A stretch of 64,000 nt of DNA from Chitinophagaceae bacterium 26-R-25. Lineage in GTDB: Bacteria; Bacteroidota; Bacteroidia; Chitinophagales; Chitinophagaceae. Shown piece by piece: positions 1-9,956 of this stretch. How positions within the stretch are numbered: the first letter of the stretch is position 1; every line of letters starts with the position of its first letter. Where the stretch lies: positions 62,001 through 126,000 of the forward strand of contig JARWSJ010000005.1 in the NCBI GenBank assembly GCA_029906195.1, written 5' to 3'. The position numbers were made by a program, and so were the translations under genes. The notes below the pieces were generated by a model, which did not search any database, was not told the DNA's origin, and saw only the letters and a list, made by a program, of their open reading frames with translations.

Positions 1-2380
1 TAAATTTTCCATTATTGAAGCAGGGTTGAAATGTTCCCAGGGAAGATGTATTGTGAACTCCATTTCCATGAAGGAAGGAGAAGAAAAATTCATTGAGCAG
101 GCATATGTGTGTAAAGATTTCGGTGCAGCGGTGATCGTAATGGCCTTCGATGAAAAGGGCCAGGCGGACACTATGCAGCGCAAAGTGGAAATATCTGAGC
201 GTGCCTATAAGATCCTGACTGAGCAGGTTGGCTTTAAACCGGAAGATATCATTTTCGATATCAACATTTTTGCGATCGCTACAGGCCTTGAAGAGCACAA
301 TAACTACGGCGTTGACTTCATTGAGGCGACACGCATCATCAAACAGAAGTTTCCATTAGTTAAAATAAGTGGTGGTGTAAGTAACCTGTCATTTTCTTTC
401 AGGGGAAATGAGCCGGTGCGTGAGGCGATGCATGCGGTGTTCCTGTACTATGCGATCAAGGCGGGTATGGATATGGGTATTGTGAACGCGGGGGCATTGC
501 AGGTGTATGATGAAATTGAACCTGCACTAAGAGATCTTTGCGAAGATGTTATTCTTAACCGCAATAACGACAACAACGAAGCAACTGAAAAACTGATCAC
601 ATTTGCCGAAACCGTTAAGAGCAAAGGCAAAGAAGAGAAGAAAGATGAAGCATGGAGAAGCGCATCTGTGGAGGAGCGCCTGAAACATGCACTGGTATTG
701 GGCATCACAGATTATATCGATGCAGATACAGAAGAGGCAAGACAAAAATATCCAAAACCACTTGATGTAATTGAAGGACCGTTGATGGCGGGTATGAACG
801 TGGTGGGAGATTTGTTTGGTGCCGGTAAAATGTTCCTGCCGCAAGTGGTAAAGAGCGCACGCGTAATGAAAAAAAGCGTTGCCGTTCTTACTCCATACAT
901 TGAAGAAGAGAAAAAGAAAAATCCGAAAACAAGCCAAGGCGGTGCCGCAAAAATATTGCTGGCAACTGTGAAAGGCGATGTGCATGATATTGGTAAAAAC
1001 ATTGTGGGTGTTGTGTTGGGTTGTAACGGTTATGATATTGTTGACCTTGGTGTAATGGTTCCTACAGATAAAATTCTGGAAACAGCACAAAAGGAAAACG
1101 CTGACATTATAGGCTTGAGTGGTTTGATCACTCCTTCATTGGATGAAATGGTGCATGTGGCAAAAGAAATGAAACGTCGCGGCATGAAACAGCCTTTGCT
1201 GATTGGTGGCGCCACTACTTCACGCACACACACGGCTGTGAAAATTGCCCCTGAATACCAGGAAGGTGTAGTGTATGTATTGGATGCTTCAAGAAGTGTA
1301 ACTGTAGCGGGAAGCTTGCTGAACAAAGATCAGAAAGGCGATTTCCTCAATTCTATCGGTAAAGAGTACACCAAATTAAGAGATGACTTCGCAAACAAGA
1401 AAGTAGTGAAGACTTATCTGCCATTTGGAGAAGCGCAAAAGAATGTAGCAAAAATTGATTGGGACAACTACACTCCTGTTACGCCTACTTTCACCGGAAC
1501 AAAAGTGTTCGACAACTTCGATCTTGCTGAAATCGCGGAATATATCGATTGGGCTCCATTCTTCATTGCATGGGAACTGGGCGGTCGCTTCCCGGATATT
1601 TTGACTGATGATGTAATTGGTAAAGAAGCCACCAAATTATACAACGATGCGAAAGCCTTATTGCAACAAGTAATAAATGAAAAATGGCTAACTGCAAAAG
1701 GTGTTATTGGTTTCTGGCCGGCTACGAAAACAGCACCAGATTCGGTGTTGGTTACCTCTCATACCAATGAACCTGTGAAGCTTGAATTTTTGCGCCAGCA
1801 AATTAAAAAAGCTGCAGACCAACCTAATTTCTCTTTGGCAGACTACATTAAACCCGCAGACAAAGGCTCTGACTTTATGGGTGCATTCAGTGTCACCATT
1901 AAAGGCATAGAGCCGCATATCAAGAAGTTTGAGGCAGAGCAGGATGACTATAATAAGATCACCTTACAAGCGCTTGCAGATAGATTGGTTGAGGCTTTCG
2001 CAGAATGCCTGCATGAAAAAGTGCGTAAAGAATATTGGGGCTATGATAAAGGCGAAACATTAACGAACGAAGAGCTGATCAAAGAAAAATATATGGGCAT
2101 ACGTCCGGCTCCGGGCTATCCTGCTTGTCCTGACCATACCGAAAAATACAAACTGTTTGACTTGCTGGGCGGAGAAGAAGGTACCGGCATTCATCTTACA
2201 GAATCTCTCGCAATGTATCCTGCGGCTTCGGTTTGCGGCTGGTATTTTGCAAACCCGGATAGTAAATATTTTGGTGTTGGTAAAATAGAAAAAGACCAGG
2301 TGGTTGATTACGCGGCAAGAAAAGGAATGGATCTGGAGGTGGTGGAAAGATGGTTAAGCCCTATCCTGGAATACGCATAG
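1..2380 (+). CDS. metH: Methionine synthase, cobalamin-dependent (5' part outside window)
   Basis: Transfers a methyl group from methyltetrahydrofolate through cobalamin to homocysteine in the cytoplasm. The reading frame is open from base 2, with no start codon needed, so the gene begins upstream of the window; 792 residues are visible. Order of parts: the C-terminal half of the pterin-binding barrel (to about residue 160), the helical cobalamin cap, the cobalamin domain with the axial-ligand motif DVHDIGKNI near residue 326, and the AdoMet reactivation domain ending around [12 protein letters not shown] near residue 700. A full MetH is about 1230 residues, so roughly 430 are missing here. 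Some Bacteroidota carry the homocysteine-binding module as a separate gene; that cannot be judged from this window. A strong terminator follows. Confidence 0.96.
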   Translation, partial: KFSIIEAGLKCSQGRCIVNSISMKEGEEKFIEQAYVCKDFGAAVIVMAFDEKGQADTMQRKVEISERAYKILTEQVGFKPEDIIFDINIFAIATGLEEHNNYGVDFIEATRIIKQKFPLVKISGGVSNLSFSFRGNEPVREAMHAVFLYYAIKAGMDMGIVNAGALQVYDEIEPALRDLCEDVILNRNNDNNEATEKLITFAETVKSKGKEEKKDEAWRSASVEERLKHALVLGITDYIDADTEEARQKYPKPLDVIEGPLMAGMNVVGDLFGAGKMFLPQVVKSARVMKKSVAVLTPYIEEEKKKNPKTSQGGAAKILLATVKGDVHDIGKNIVGVVLGCNGYDIVDLGVMVPTDKILETAQKENADIIGLSGLITPSLDEMVHVAKEMKRRGMKQPLLIGGATTSRTHTAVKIAPEYQEGVVYVLDASRSVTVAGSLLNKDQKGDFLNSIGKEYTKLRDDFANKKVVKTYLPFGEAQKNVAKIDWDNYTPVTPTFTGTKVFDNFDLAEIAEYIDWAPFFIAWELGGRFPDILTDDVIGKEATKLYNDAKALLQQVINEKWLTAKGVIGFWPATKTAPDSVLVTSHTNEPVKLEFLRQQIKKAADQPNFSLADYIKPADKGSDFMGAFSVTIKGIEPHIKKFEAEQDDYNKITLQALADRLVEAFAECLHEKVRKEYWGYDKGETLTNEELIKEKYMGIRPAPGYPACPDHTEKYKLFDLLGGEEGTGIHLTESLAMYPAASVCGWYFANPDSKYFGVGKIEKDQVVDYAARKGMDLEVVERWLSPILEYA

Positions 2381-2408
2381 AAACGACCAGATTTTAATCC
2401 AAACATAC

Positions 2409-2440
2409 AAGGCCAGATGTCGACAAACATCTGGCCTTTC
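2409..2440. terminator. Intrinsic terminator between convergent genes
   Basis: Perfect 12-bp stem AAGGCCAGATGT with a 6-nt loop, followed by a short pyrimidine run. It lies between metH and the oppositely oriented membrane-protein gene, so it probably serves metH and perhaps both. Confidence 0.8.
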
Positions 2441-2482
2441 TATATCCGGAATATTCTATAAAACTCAAATTGCTACTAATCT

Positions 2483-3109
2483 CTACACATCCTGCGGCAA
2501 CAACTGAGCATCATCTTCTGCAAACACTTTATTGATTCTTGGCTGCAAAAACCAAATTCCTACGAAGTAAAACCAAAACAAAATAAAGTCGACGATATAA
2601 TCTCCCAAAAGCGCTTCTCTTTTTAACTCTACACTTTTTAAAGCTTTGGAAACAAAATAGAGACAATAAAACATGCAGAACATCGCAAACAAATGCAATG
2701 GAATTATCAGTAGAATCGGAGTGGGAAAACCCACATTTAGCATGGTGTCTGTAATCTGAATTGCACGCCATATAAAAAAACAAAACGCAGCCATGTACAC
2801 AACAGGATATGTAATGAAAACTAGGAACAGATTCAAATTCATATTCACCGATGAAGGTAGTTTTCTATGTAGATTAAGTCCCAGCGAATAAAACCACAAA
2901 AAGAAAATAATAAGACACACTAACATTATTACTGGCACAACTGTGTACATTAACCCCAACATAGCTAAAGGATCAGGTTTGTCGTGGGAAAGAGCCAAAG
3001 AAAACATTCTGGATATTATAATGGCAAATGCTATGATCTGCATGATTAAGGGGATGCCGACCACTACGATGAACAATTGCCAGTGCTTAGATTTTAAAAA
3101 GAATTTCAT
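2483..3109 (-). CDS. Hypothetical five-helix integral membrane protein
   Basis: I do not recognise the family. The 208-residue product has five hydrophobic stretches, near residues 8-33, 50-76, 88-115, 124-150 and 166-185, separated by short charged loops. There is no signal peptide cleavage site, conserved catalytic motif or cysteine cluster, so an inner-membrane location is inferred. It is followed in the same direction only by the convergent metH terminator, and lies 38 bp downstream of the AlkD-like gene, so the two may be co-transcribed. Confidence 0.7.
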   Translation of the reverse strand: MKFFLKSKHWQLFIVVVGIPLIMQIIAFAIIISRMFSLALSHDKPDPLAMLGLMYTVVPVIMLVCLIIFFLWFYSLGLNLHRKLPSSVNMNLNLFLVFITYPVVYMAAFCFFIWRAIQITDTMLNVGFPTPILLIIPLHLFAMFCMFYCLYFVSKALKSVELKREALLGDYIVDFILFWFYFVGIWFLQPRINKVFAEDDAQLLPQDV

Positions 3110-3147
3110 GGTTTGATTTTCTATAGTTAAGGGTTTACGGATTCAAA

Positions 3148-3822
3148 TTACGCATGCTTTAGCGCTTCGCGTTTTGTTAAATTAGAAACTTTCGTTTCAT
3201 CCACAAACTTCTGCACGGCTTTCATGTTGTGGCGGGCGTATTGTCTCAGCGCCCAGCCCATTCCTTTCTGAATAAAAAATTCTTTTGAATCTATTAGTGC
3301 CTTGCAGTGCTTGAACAGTAGCTGCTCATCAGTCTTCAATTTGTATTGGAGTTGAAAGATCATGCTAACACGTTGCAGCCACATGTTATCTGACTTGTTC
3401 CACTGTGCAGTTACCTTTTGCATTTGTTTGGGAAATAAGATAAAATAGTTGCCTGCCCAATCAGTGGCAATAGCGTCAACTGAATCCCACCAGCTCTTTG
3501 TGGTGATGCAATATTCTATGAGTTCAAGAAAATCTTCCTTCCATAGTTTTTTCATCTTTGCGGCAAGTTCAATGGCGATGTATTGCCATTCGCGCTGCGG
3601 TTGCTGCCACATCCATTTGATAAGAGCAGGTAGTTCTTCATACTCGGGTAACGATTGTGCAGCTATAAATTCTTTGAAGATCATTCTTCGTTCCGGCGTC
3701 TTTAAACCGTAGTATGAAAACATGTTGCGCATGTAGGCAGATTGTCCTTCGGCGATGGTCTTGTTCGCGTTCTCTTCGAATAACTCTTGTAACGGCAGGA
3801 GATATGGAGGCGTTTTTTTCAT
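3148..3822 (-). CDS. DNA alkylation repair protein, AlkD-like HEAT-repeat glycosylase
   Basis: AlkD-type glycosylases remove bulky or positively charged alkylated bases from DNA. The 224-residue protein is all-helical with HEAT-like repeats. The motif KSWWDSVDAIATDWAG at residues 109-124 contains the Trp-Asp pair that matches Trp109/Asp113 of Bacillus cereus AlkD, and KGMGWALRQYAR near residue 185 supplies the second binding-cleft Trp. Length fits the family (about 220-240). It stands alone apart from the downstream membrane protein; a TAnnTTTG element lies 35 bp before its start. Confidence 0.88.
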   Translation of the reverse strand: MKKTPPYLLPLQELFEENANKTIAEGQSAYMRNMFSYYGLKTPERRMIFKEFIAAQSLPEYEELPALIKWMWQQPQREWQYIAIELAAKMKKLWKEDFLELIEYCITTKSWWDSVDAIATDWAGNYFILFPKQMQKVTAQWNKSDNMWLQRVSMIFQLQYKLKTDEQLLFKHCKALIDSKEFFIQKGMGWALRQYARHNMKAVQKFVDETKVSNLTKREALKHA

Positions 3823-3856
3823 GCTTTGGTTTTTAGCAATGCTAAGTGCGAAGTCT

Positions 3857-3864
3857 CAAATTTA
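3857..3864 (-). promoter_or_regulatory. Candidate -7 element for the AlkD-like gene
   Basis: TAAATTTG on the minus strand matches the Bacteroidota -7 consensus TAnnTTTG, 35 bp before the ATG. No clear -33 TTG was found at the expected spacing because the upstream sequence is repeat. Confidence 0.4.
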
Positions 3865-4250
3865 CCACTAAGACACTAAGGGCACTAAGTTACACTAAGA
3901 GAACACAGACATACTACCACACACCACATTTTTTAACCACAGAGGAAAGGAGTTTTTTTCACAGAGGAAAGGAGGAGTTGCCTCAAAAATCTCCTTCCCT
4001 CTGTGAAAAAATCTCTGTTATCTCTGTGGTTAAAAGAAAATCTTAGTGAACCTCAGTGCCCTTAGTACCTTAGTGGTGAAATGAGATGCGAAGCATCTAC
4101 CGTATAATCGGAGCGGCTCACAAATCTCCCTCCCTCTGTGAAAAAAATCTCTGTTATCTCTGTGGTTAAAAGAAAATCTTAGTGAGGCTTAGTGCCCTTA
4201 GTGTTTTAGTGGTGAAATCAGATACGAAGCATCTACCGTATAATCACAAC
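3861..4250. repeat. Octamer-array inverted repeat with an internal 136-bp direct duplication
   Basis: This fills the 410-bp gap between the AlkD-like and PKD genes. The left side holds CACTAAG octamers and CACAGAGGAAAGG blocks; the right side holds their complements (CCTCTGTG, CTTAGTG). The right side is present twice as direct copies offset by exactly 136 bp (for example CCCTCTGTG at 3996 and 4132, CGAAGC at 4089 and 4225). The second copy runs into the stop codon and last codons of the PKD gene. No gene seen here. Confidence 0.85.
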
Positions 4251-7200
4251 GGTGCCCTTCCTTGTAAAAATATCACCGCTATCGCACTCGGCTTCTACAA
4301 AGTAAACGTAGGTGCCGGATTCAACGAAGTTGCCATTCACTTTACCATCCCATGCGGCGTTTTGATCTCCTATTTGGAAATTACTTTTCTCGAAAATAAC
4401 ATCTCCCCAGCGGCTGAAAATCTGGAAATGTTTTATTTGCTTAATGCCCTTCCCTTTCAAATTAAACAGGTCGTTCTTGCCATCGTTATTTGGCGTAAAG
4501 GCGTTTGGAACAAATAATCCTTCTGAGCAAATAAGTTTTATGTTGAGCGTATCAGATGCTTTGCAACCAAACTGTGTTGCTCCAACAGCTACGTACGACA
4601 TATTTTCACGTGGTGCTGCAACAGGCGACGCACAGTTTGAACAAGTCAAATATGTTGAAGGCAACCATAACCATTTCACCACATCGCTGCTTCCCGTAGC
4701 AATCAGGTTTACGGTGTTGCCTGTTGGCAACTGAATATCAGGACCAACACTTACTGTAGGCAATGGTTTTACGTCAATCGTTATTTTGGCTTCGCTCGTA
4801 AAGCAGTGGTGAGCATCTGTTCCGATCACGGTGTAAGTTGTGGTGACCAATGGCGTAGCAATAGGATGATTGCTCGTTATGTCATTCAATCCATCACCCG
4901 TCCATGCATAAGTAGCGCCGCCGCTTACCGGTAATTCGATACCGCTTCCTTTACATACAAATGAATTAGGCGGAGCCATTAAGGTAAATGGTTGTACCAC
5001 CGTTATCAAAGTGGAATCAATGCTTACACAACCAAAGTCATTTGTTGCTTTTACTTTATAAAGAGTGGTTGTAAGAGGGCTGATATTTGGTGAGGCCTGG
5101 CCACTATTGCCTTGCGCCACATCTGGTGTCCAGATGTATTGGTTGCCATCATGTGCATTTAGCTGAATGGTTTTACCCAGACATATTGTTGAATCCTTTG
5201 GTTGAAGATTTATCTTAGGGCTTGCATGAATTACGATAGCATGATTGCTCGTATCACTGCAACCGTCTTTACTTACGATCAATGCAACATTGTAGGAACC
5301 TGCTCCATGATAGGCATGCGAAGGGTTTTGCACAGTGCTGTCTCTTCCATCCGCAAAGGTCCACGCCCATTTAACATCCTGCACATCTGCAGCTCCTTTA
5401 AATAAAACATTTGCATTTTCACAACCATAATCCGGCGCACTAATACTGCCTTTGGGTTTGTGTGCAACAAGGATCGAATCTTTAAACTGCTGTTCACAAC
5501 CATACAAAGTTCTTACATCCAGCAACACTTCATACTTACCCAGTTTATTAAACTCAAACTGAGGGTTGCTTATTATGGAAGTATCTTTTGCAACGCCGGT
5601 TCCAAAGGTCCATTTATAGCTAAGCGGTTGTTGCATTTCATCACCAGAAAAGCTTTTTACCTCCGGCGTAAAGCTCACCATTCCGAAATCGCAAACCACG
5701 TCAGGTGACTTGGAAAAACCAACACTCAGGGAATCAATAATAATCTGTGTATCAATCTCAGAAGTTGAAGCGCAGTTGCTTCCATCTTTCAAAAGCAATG
5801 ATGGCGTGTAAGCACCCACACTGTTGTAAGTGTGTACGGCAAAAGTATCCGTTGTTTGCACGGTGTTGCCATCGCCAAAATCCCACGTATAAGAAGTTGC
5901 ATTTTTCACAACGGCACTCAATGTTATCTTTTGTTGTTTACATCCGTAGGTTACATCTGCAGAGAGGATGGCATAAGGCCCTTTCACTTCGATAATTTGT
6001 ACTGAAGAGTCTACAGAATTATTATTTCCATAAGCATATAATACAACTCTATAAATACCCGCGCTCTGGTAAGTATGTTTAGGGTTGGAAAGATTATCTG
6101 ACTGGCTGCCATCACCAAAATCCCAGGAAATGCTGTTTGCGAATTGAGACTTGTTGTTGAAAGTCGCCACCAGCGGAGGACACGAGTTGTTGTTTAGATA
6201 AGCTGTAGTAAAATCATACGCAGCAGTCACGTATTTTATTCCAATTATTTTAGTCGTCGTGTCGGAACAACCTGATGTAAGATTTGTGGCAACAAGCGTA
6301 ACAGTATCTACACCAACTTTACCGTAATACTTTTGGGGATTGTAAGTAAAGATATCTGAGGAGTGGTCATAGGTAAATGTCCACTTAAATTTAAAGCCAT
6401 TCAGGTAAGGATAATTGACAATTTTATTATAGTAACTAACAAAGGTATTTGGTTGCACAGCCTCAGGATAGTACGAGAAATCGGTTTGCGGTCCGCTTAC
6501 AGTCGCACTTCTGTAATAAAGCGGAGTAGAAGAGGAACAGCCATCAGCATCTGTTACTTTTAATGCTACAGGATAACTACCGGGCTTGGTATATGTGTAC
6601 GAAAGATCCTCTTTACTTTCTTGTGTAACTTTATTTCCATCACCCAGGTCCCACTCCCACTTTGTAATCGGAGAATTATCAGACATTGTCGATGCATCTT
6701 CAAAAACAATCGGCGATTTCAAACACACTATATCCTTTTTCATATTGAACGCGGCAGTCGGCCCTTTGATTTTCAACGCCACATAATTTGTTGTATCAGT
6801 GCATCCCAGATTGGCTTCGCTTATGATCAGGCGCAATCCTTTTTTTCTAACATCAAAGCCACTGATATCAGCTGTAAATCCTGTTGTCCATGGGCGTGGA
6901 GATGTGGGATAATTTGCTGATACGTTTGCAATAGTGCCATCAACATATTCCCAACGGTATATGTAATAATTGTATCCCTGCAGATCGGGATCGGGGTTTG
7001 CTTCAAGATTTCCAAGTGTGCCTTTTATACTTCCGCTGGCGCAAACTTCAGACTGTTCCGCTGTAAGTGTTGGATGCTGTTTTAATAGCACAAACGCATT
7101 TACAGAATCCTTCACAGAACAGGCGCCGTTGGTCGTCGTAAGCACCACTTTATACTTACCAGTTTTTGCAAACTCATGTTGTATTTTGAGTTGATCATTT

Positions 7201-9164
7201 GAAAGATCCACAACCGGTGAACCGTCGCCAAAATCCCACGACCATGTAAGTGCTTTCTTTGAAGTTTGTGAAAATGTTACCAGGCCTCTTGTGCCGTCAC
7301 ATGTATTCTTAAGGCCGCTTATTTTCGGAAATGGTGGAACTACTTTTATGTAGTCAGTTTTGATGATTGTATCCATGCACTGCCCGTTGGAGGCAATCAG
7401 CTTTACAGTAAAAATCTTATCGTCATAATATTGATGCCTGATGGTATAATCGCTGGTGTAATTCACGGGTGAGCCATCGCCAAAATCCCAACGAAAATTG
7501 CTGGCATACCCTGTTGTGTTATTCGTAAACTTAACGGGGTTGCTTCCGCAAATATCTGTAGGCGCACTAAAGTCGGCCTTGGGTTTTTCTCTTACATAAA
7601 TAATTGTACTTGCTGTACCCGTACATTTTCCTTTCGTAGTATAAGTGAGCACTACATTAAATTGCCCGATGGAATCGAATACGTGCTGAGGTTGTTTATC
7701 CATCGACTTTGGTTTGCGATCACCAAAGTCCCAGTTGTATGTTACAATCTGATCAGGTGCTGACGACATGAAATTCACCTTTAGTCCCAGGCAGCCTTCA
7801 ATTACATCGGAGCCAACGCTCACATAAGGTTTGAATAAACTCAGTGTTTTATTGATCGTATTACTGCAACCGTTTCCATTTGTCACAACGAGTCCTACAG
7901 TATAATAGTTATCTGTGTTGTAAGTGTAAGTTGGGTCTTTGTCTGTTGAGGTCGATCCATTGCCGAAATACCATTTCCTTGAAGCAATGTTAGTGGAAGT
8001 ATCATGAAACTGAATGGTAACAGGCGTTCCGCAAACGCCATCAGCATCAAAAGTATAACCACCAACGGGCGCGGGGTTAACGATAATTTTTTTCGAACCG
8101 GAAGCAGAACAACCACCATACATGTCAATCAATGTTACAGTTGCTTCACCTGCGTTTTGAAACTTGTAGGTAAAATTCTGGCCTACATTTTCATACCGGT
8201 GCCCTTCTGCCTGCCAAATCGTTGCCGTGCTTCCTGAAGTGCTTTTATCTTTAAAGGTAGCCTCCGCATATTGACAAACACTTGCCGGCGCATCAAAATC
8301 GATATTGAAATTTGCAATGTTGACCTGCTGTGTATCGCTTACAGCCTTGCAGCCATCGGTATTGGTTACTCTTAACACTGCTGGGTAAGCACCTTTTTTT
8401 CCATATACGTGTGTCGGATCTTTATTACCATTATCACCCGAGGTCGTCTGATCTCCAAAGTCCCAGCTATAAGTAAGGGTGCCTGTTCCGGTCGTTTTAT
8501 TTGTAAACCTCACGATGTCGTTTACATCGCAATACACCGCTTTGTCCACGGAGAATGCCGCTTTCAATGGCGCCTTTATTTCTACAAGAGTTTTCTCTAC
8601 GCTGGTGTAGCAGCCAAAGCTGTTTGTTACTGTAAGACCAACCGTTGGCTTTTGGGCAAAATTATAGGTATGTGTTACCTGCTGATAGGCGTTTCCCTTT
8701 TGCACATTACCATCACCAAAATCCCAGAAGTAATCGGATATCGAACCGTCACCGGCAGCGGAACTGCTGACAAAGGTTACATTAAACGGCGCACAACCCT
8801 TAACGTCAGTTGTTGTAAAATCAACGGTTGGCTTTTTGTAAACAGTGACTTGTTTGGTTGCCTCCGAAGTTTTTCCGGCATCGGTTACCGTTAGTTTGAT
8901 GGTGTATGTTTTCGCAGTTCTGTAAATGGCACTTGCGCCATCGGGTTTGGTGGAGGTATTTCCGTTACCTAAATTCCAGGAATATGTTGCATTTGGAGAG
9001 GCGCCTGTAGTAGCGTTTTTGCAGGTGATTTCAAGAGGAGAACAGCCACCAGCCTTATCTATAGTAAAATCTGCCTTGAGTTGCGCCCACGAAGCATTAC
9101 TGAAAAAAATCAGAGTAATGGTTACAAAAAAGCACAGTGATTTTCTTACATCAGATGAAAGCAT
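4233..9164 (-). CDS. Giant secreted PKD-repeat protein with T9SS type B sorting domain
   Basis: Probable cell-surface adhesin-like T9SS cargo of 1643 residues. It opens with a signal peptide (hydrophobic residues 9-27, cleavage after SNASWA). About 13 PKD-type beta-sandwich repeats follow, each marked by a variant of the WDFGDG motif and a downstream Y-hydrophobic-V-x-L strand; many carry paired cysteines. After roughly residue 1290 the repeats become SprB/Ig-like. The last 90 residues (from EGLFVPNAFTPNNDGKNDLF) form the gliding-motility-type C-terminal domain, the type B signal for T9SS export and anchoring. It stands alone between repeat loci. The final codons (VIIR-stop) lie in the 136-bp duplicated repeat. 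Ligand unknown. Confidence 0.92.
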   Translation of the reverse strand: MLSSDVRKSLCFFVTITLIFFSNASWAQLKADFTIDKAGGCSPLEITCKNATTGASPNATYSWNLGNGNTSTKPDGASAIYRTAKTYTIKLTVTDAGKTSEATKQVTVYKKPTVDFTTTDVKGCAPFNVTFVSSSAAGDGSISDYFWDFGDGNVQKGNAYQQVTHTYNFAQKPTVGLTVTNSFGCYTSVEKTLVEIKAPLKAAFSVDKAVYCDVNDIVRFTNKTTGTGTLTYSWDFGDQTTSGDNGNKDPTHVYGKKGAYPAVLRVTNTDGCKAVSDTQQVNIANFNIDFDAPASVCQYAEATFKDKSTSGSTATIWQAEGHRYENVGQNFTYKFQNAGEATVTLIDMYGGCSASGSKKIIVNPAPVGGYTFDADGVCGTPVTIQFHDTSTNIASRKWYFGNGSTSTDKDPTYTYNTDNYYTVGLVVTNGNGCSNTINKTLSLFKPYVSVGSDVIEGCLGLKVNFMSSAPDQIVTYNWDFGDRKPKSMDKQPQHVFDSIGQFNVVLTYTTKGKCTGTASTIIYVREKPKADFSAPTDICGSNPVKFTNNTTGYASNFRWDFGDGSPVNYTSDYTIRHQYYDDKIFTVKLIASNGQCMDTIIKTDYIKVVPPFPKISGLKNTCDGTRGLVTFSQTSKKALTWSWDFGDGSPVVDLSNDQLKIQHEFAKTGKYKVVLTTTNGACSVKDSVNAFVLLKQHPTLTAEQSEVCASGSIKGTLGNLEANPDPDLQGYNYYIYRWEYVDGTIANVSANYPTSPRPWTTGFTADISGFDVRKKGLRLIISEANLGCTDTTNYVALKIKGPTAAFNMKKDIVCLKSPIVFEDASTMSDNSPITKWEWDLGDGNKVTQESKEDLSYTYTKPGSYPVALKVTDADGCSSSTPLYYRSATVSGPQTDFSYYPEAVQPNTFVSYYNKIVNYPYLNGFKFKWTFTYDHSSDIFTYNPQKYYGKVGVDTVTLVATNLTSGCSDTTTKIIGIKYVTAAYDFTTAYLNNNSCPPLVATFNNKSQFANSISWDFGDGSQSDNLSNPKHTYQSAGIYRVVLYAYGNNNSVDSSVQIIEVKGPYAILSADVTYGCKQQKITLSAVVKNATSYTWDFGDGNTVQTTDTFAVHTYNSVGAYTPSLLLKDGSNCASTSEIDTQIIIDSLSVGFSKSPDVVCDFGMVSFTPEVKSFSGDEMQQPLSYKWTFGTGVAKDTSIISNPQFEFNKLGKYEVLLDVRTLYGCEQQFKDSILVAHKPKGSISAPDYGCENANVLFKGAADVQDVKWAWTFADGRDSTVQNPSHAYHGAGSYNVALIVSKDGCSDTSNHAIVIHASPKINLQPKDSTICLGKTIQLNAHDGNQYIWTPDVAQGNSGQASPNISPLTTTLYKVKATNDFGCVSIDSTLITVVQPFTLMAPPNSFVCKGSGIELPVSGGATYAWTGDGLNDITSNHPIATPLVTTTYTVIGTDAHHCFTSEAKITIDVKPLPTVSVGPDIQLPTGNTVNLIATGSSDVVKWLWLPSTYLTCSNCASPVAAPRENMSYVAVGATQFGCKASDTLNIKLICSEGLFVPNAFTPNNDGKNDLFNLKGKGIKQIKHFQIFSRWGDVIFEKSNFQIGDQNAAWDGKVNGNFVESGTYVYFVEAECDSGDIFTRKGTVVIIR

Positions 9165-9279
9165 TGGTCATAAACAGAATGTCAGTTAGCTACTAGGTTT
9201 AACCTCTCCTCTGAAAATTACTCTTTGCTTTTCAATTATTCAACGATCGAACAATATGTTTCAAAAAAATAACGTAAAA

Positions 9280-9738
9280 CTACCAATTCCCCATCTGCTC
9301 AGGCACAATGCGGTCCATGTGCTTGTCGTCAATAGCATGGTCTTTCCAAAAGGGATCATATCGTACAAAGAAAGACAACCACATCGAGCGTGATAGTCGC
9401 ATAAGATAGGGCTGCATAGCTGCTAAGAGTACGGCATTAAAGCCAAGCCACCAGAAAAAGCGTGAGTCGTCCAGGGAGAAGCCAATAATCAACCACCATG
9501 CAGCAAAAGAGATGCCACAAACCATTAGCGCCAGTGCATAACTCACATAGCCTGTTCCATAATAAAATCCTACTTCTATTTCTGTTGGTTGCTTGCAAAC
9601 AGGACACAGTGAGTTCATTCTCATACAAGTTTTCAGTTTGTACGGATTCTTTTCTTTGAACATATCACCTTGCCTGCACCGGGGACATTTACAAGTAAGC
9701 ACACTCCATAGGTATCCCGGACTTTTTTGCTGGCTCAT
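9280..9738 (-). CDS. DUF983 domain-containing membrane protein
   Basis: 152-residue protein of unknown function. The N-terminus has two CxxC pairs (CKCPRC at residues 17-22, CPVCK near 45), likely a zinc ribbon, followed by two membrane helices (about residues 60-85 and 90-110) and a conserved RYDPFW segment. This matches the DUF983 pattern common in Bacteroidota and alphaproteobacteria. It lies alone between repeat loci; a TACCTTTG element sits 17 bp before the ATG. Confidence 0.85.
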   Translation of the reverse strand: MSQQKSPGYLWSVLTCKCPRCRQGDMFKEKNPYKLKTCMRMNSLCPVCKQPTEIEVGFYYGTGYVSYALALMVCGISFAAWWLIIGFSLDDSRFFWWLGFNAVLLAAMQPYLMRLSRSMWLSFFVRYDPFWKDHAIDDKHMDRIVPEQMGNW

Positions 9739-9754
9739 ATCGCTCGAATTTGTG

Positions 9755-9762
9755 CAAAGGTA
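9755..9762 (-). promoter_or_regulatory. Candidate -7 element for the DUF983 gene
   Basis: TACCTTTG on the minus strand matches TAnnTTTG, 17 bp before the start codon. Confidence 0.4.
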
Positions 9763-9826
9763 CGGATTTGAGAGTTGTTCGTTGTTAGTTGGTAATTGTT
9801 AGCAGCTCCTTGAAAGGGCTTTTACA

Positions 9827-9956
9827 ATTGAAAATTGAAAGTTGAAAATTGAAAATGCTTTAGTATTAGAAAAGCCTTAAGACATTTAGGTTGGCTAATA
9901 TTTGAAAACGTTCTGGCCGGGCATCATTTTCAACTTTCAACTTTCAATTTTCAATT
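9827..9956. repeat. Heptamer-array inverted repeat (ATTGAAA unit)
   Basis: The left arm 9827-9857 is four ATTGAAA/GTTGAAA heptamers; the right arm 9925-9956 is the complementary array. The ~67-bp loop is unique. The right arm overlaps the first two bases of the murF stop codon. A separate short GTTGTTA array (about 9771-9803) precedes the left arm. Confidence 0.9.
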
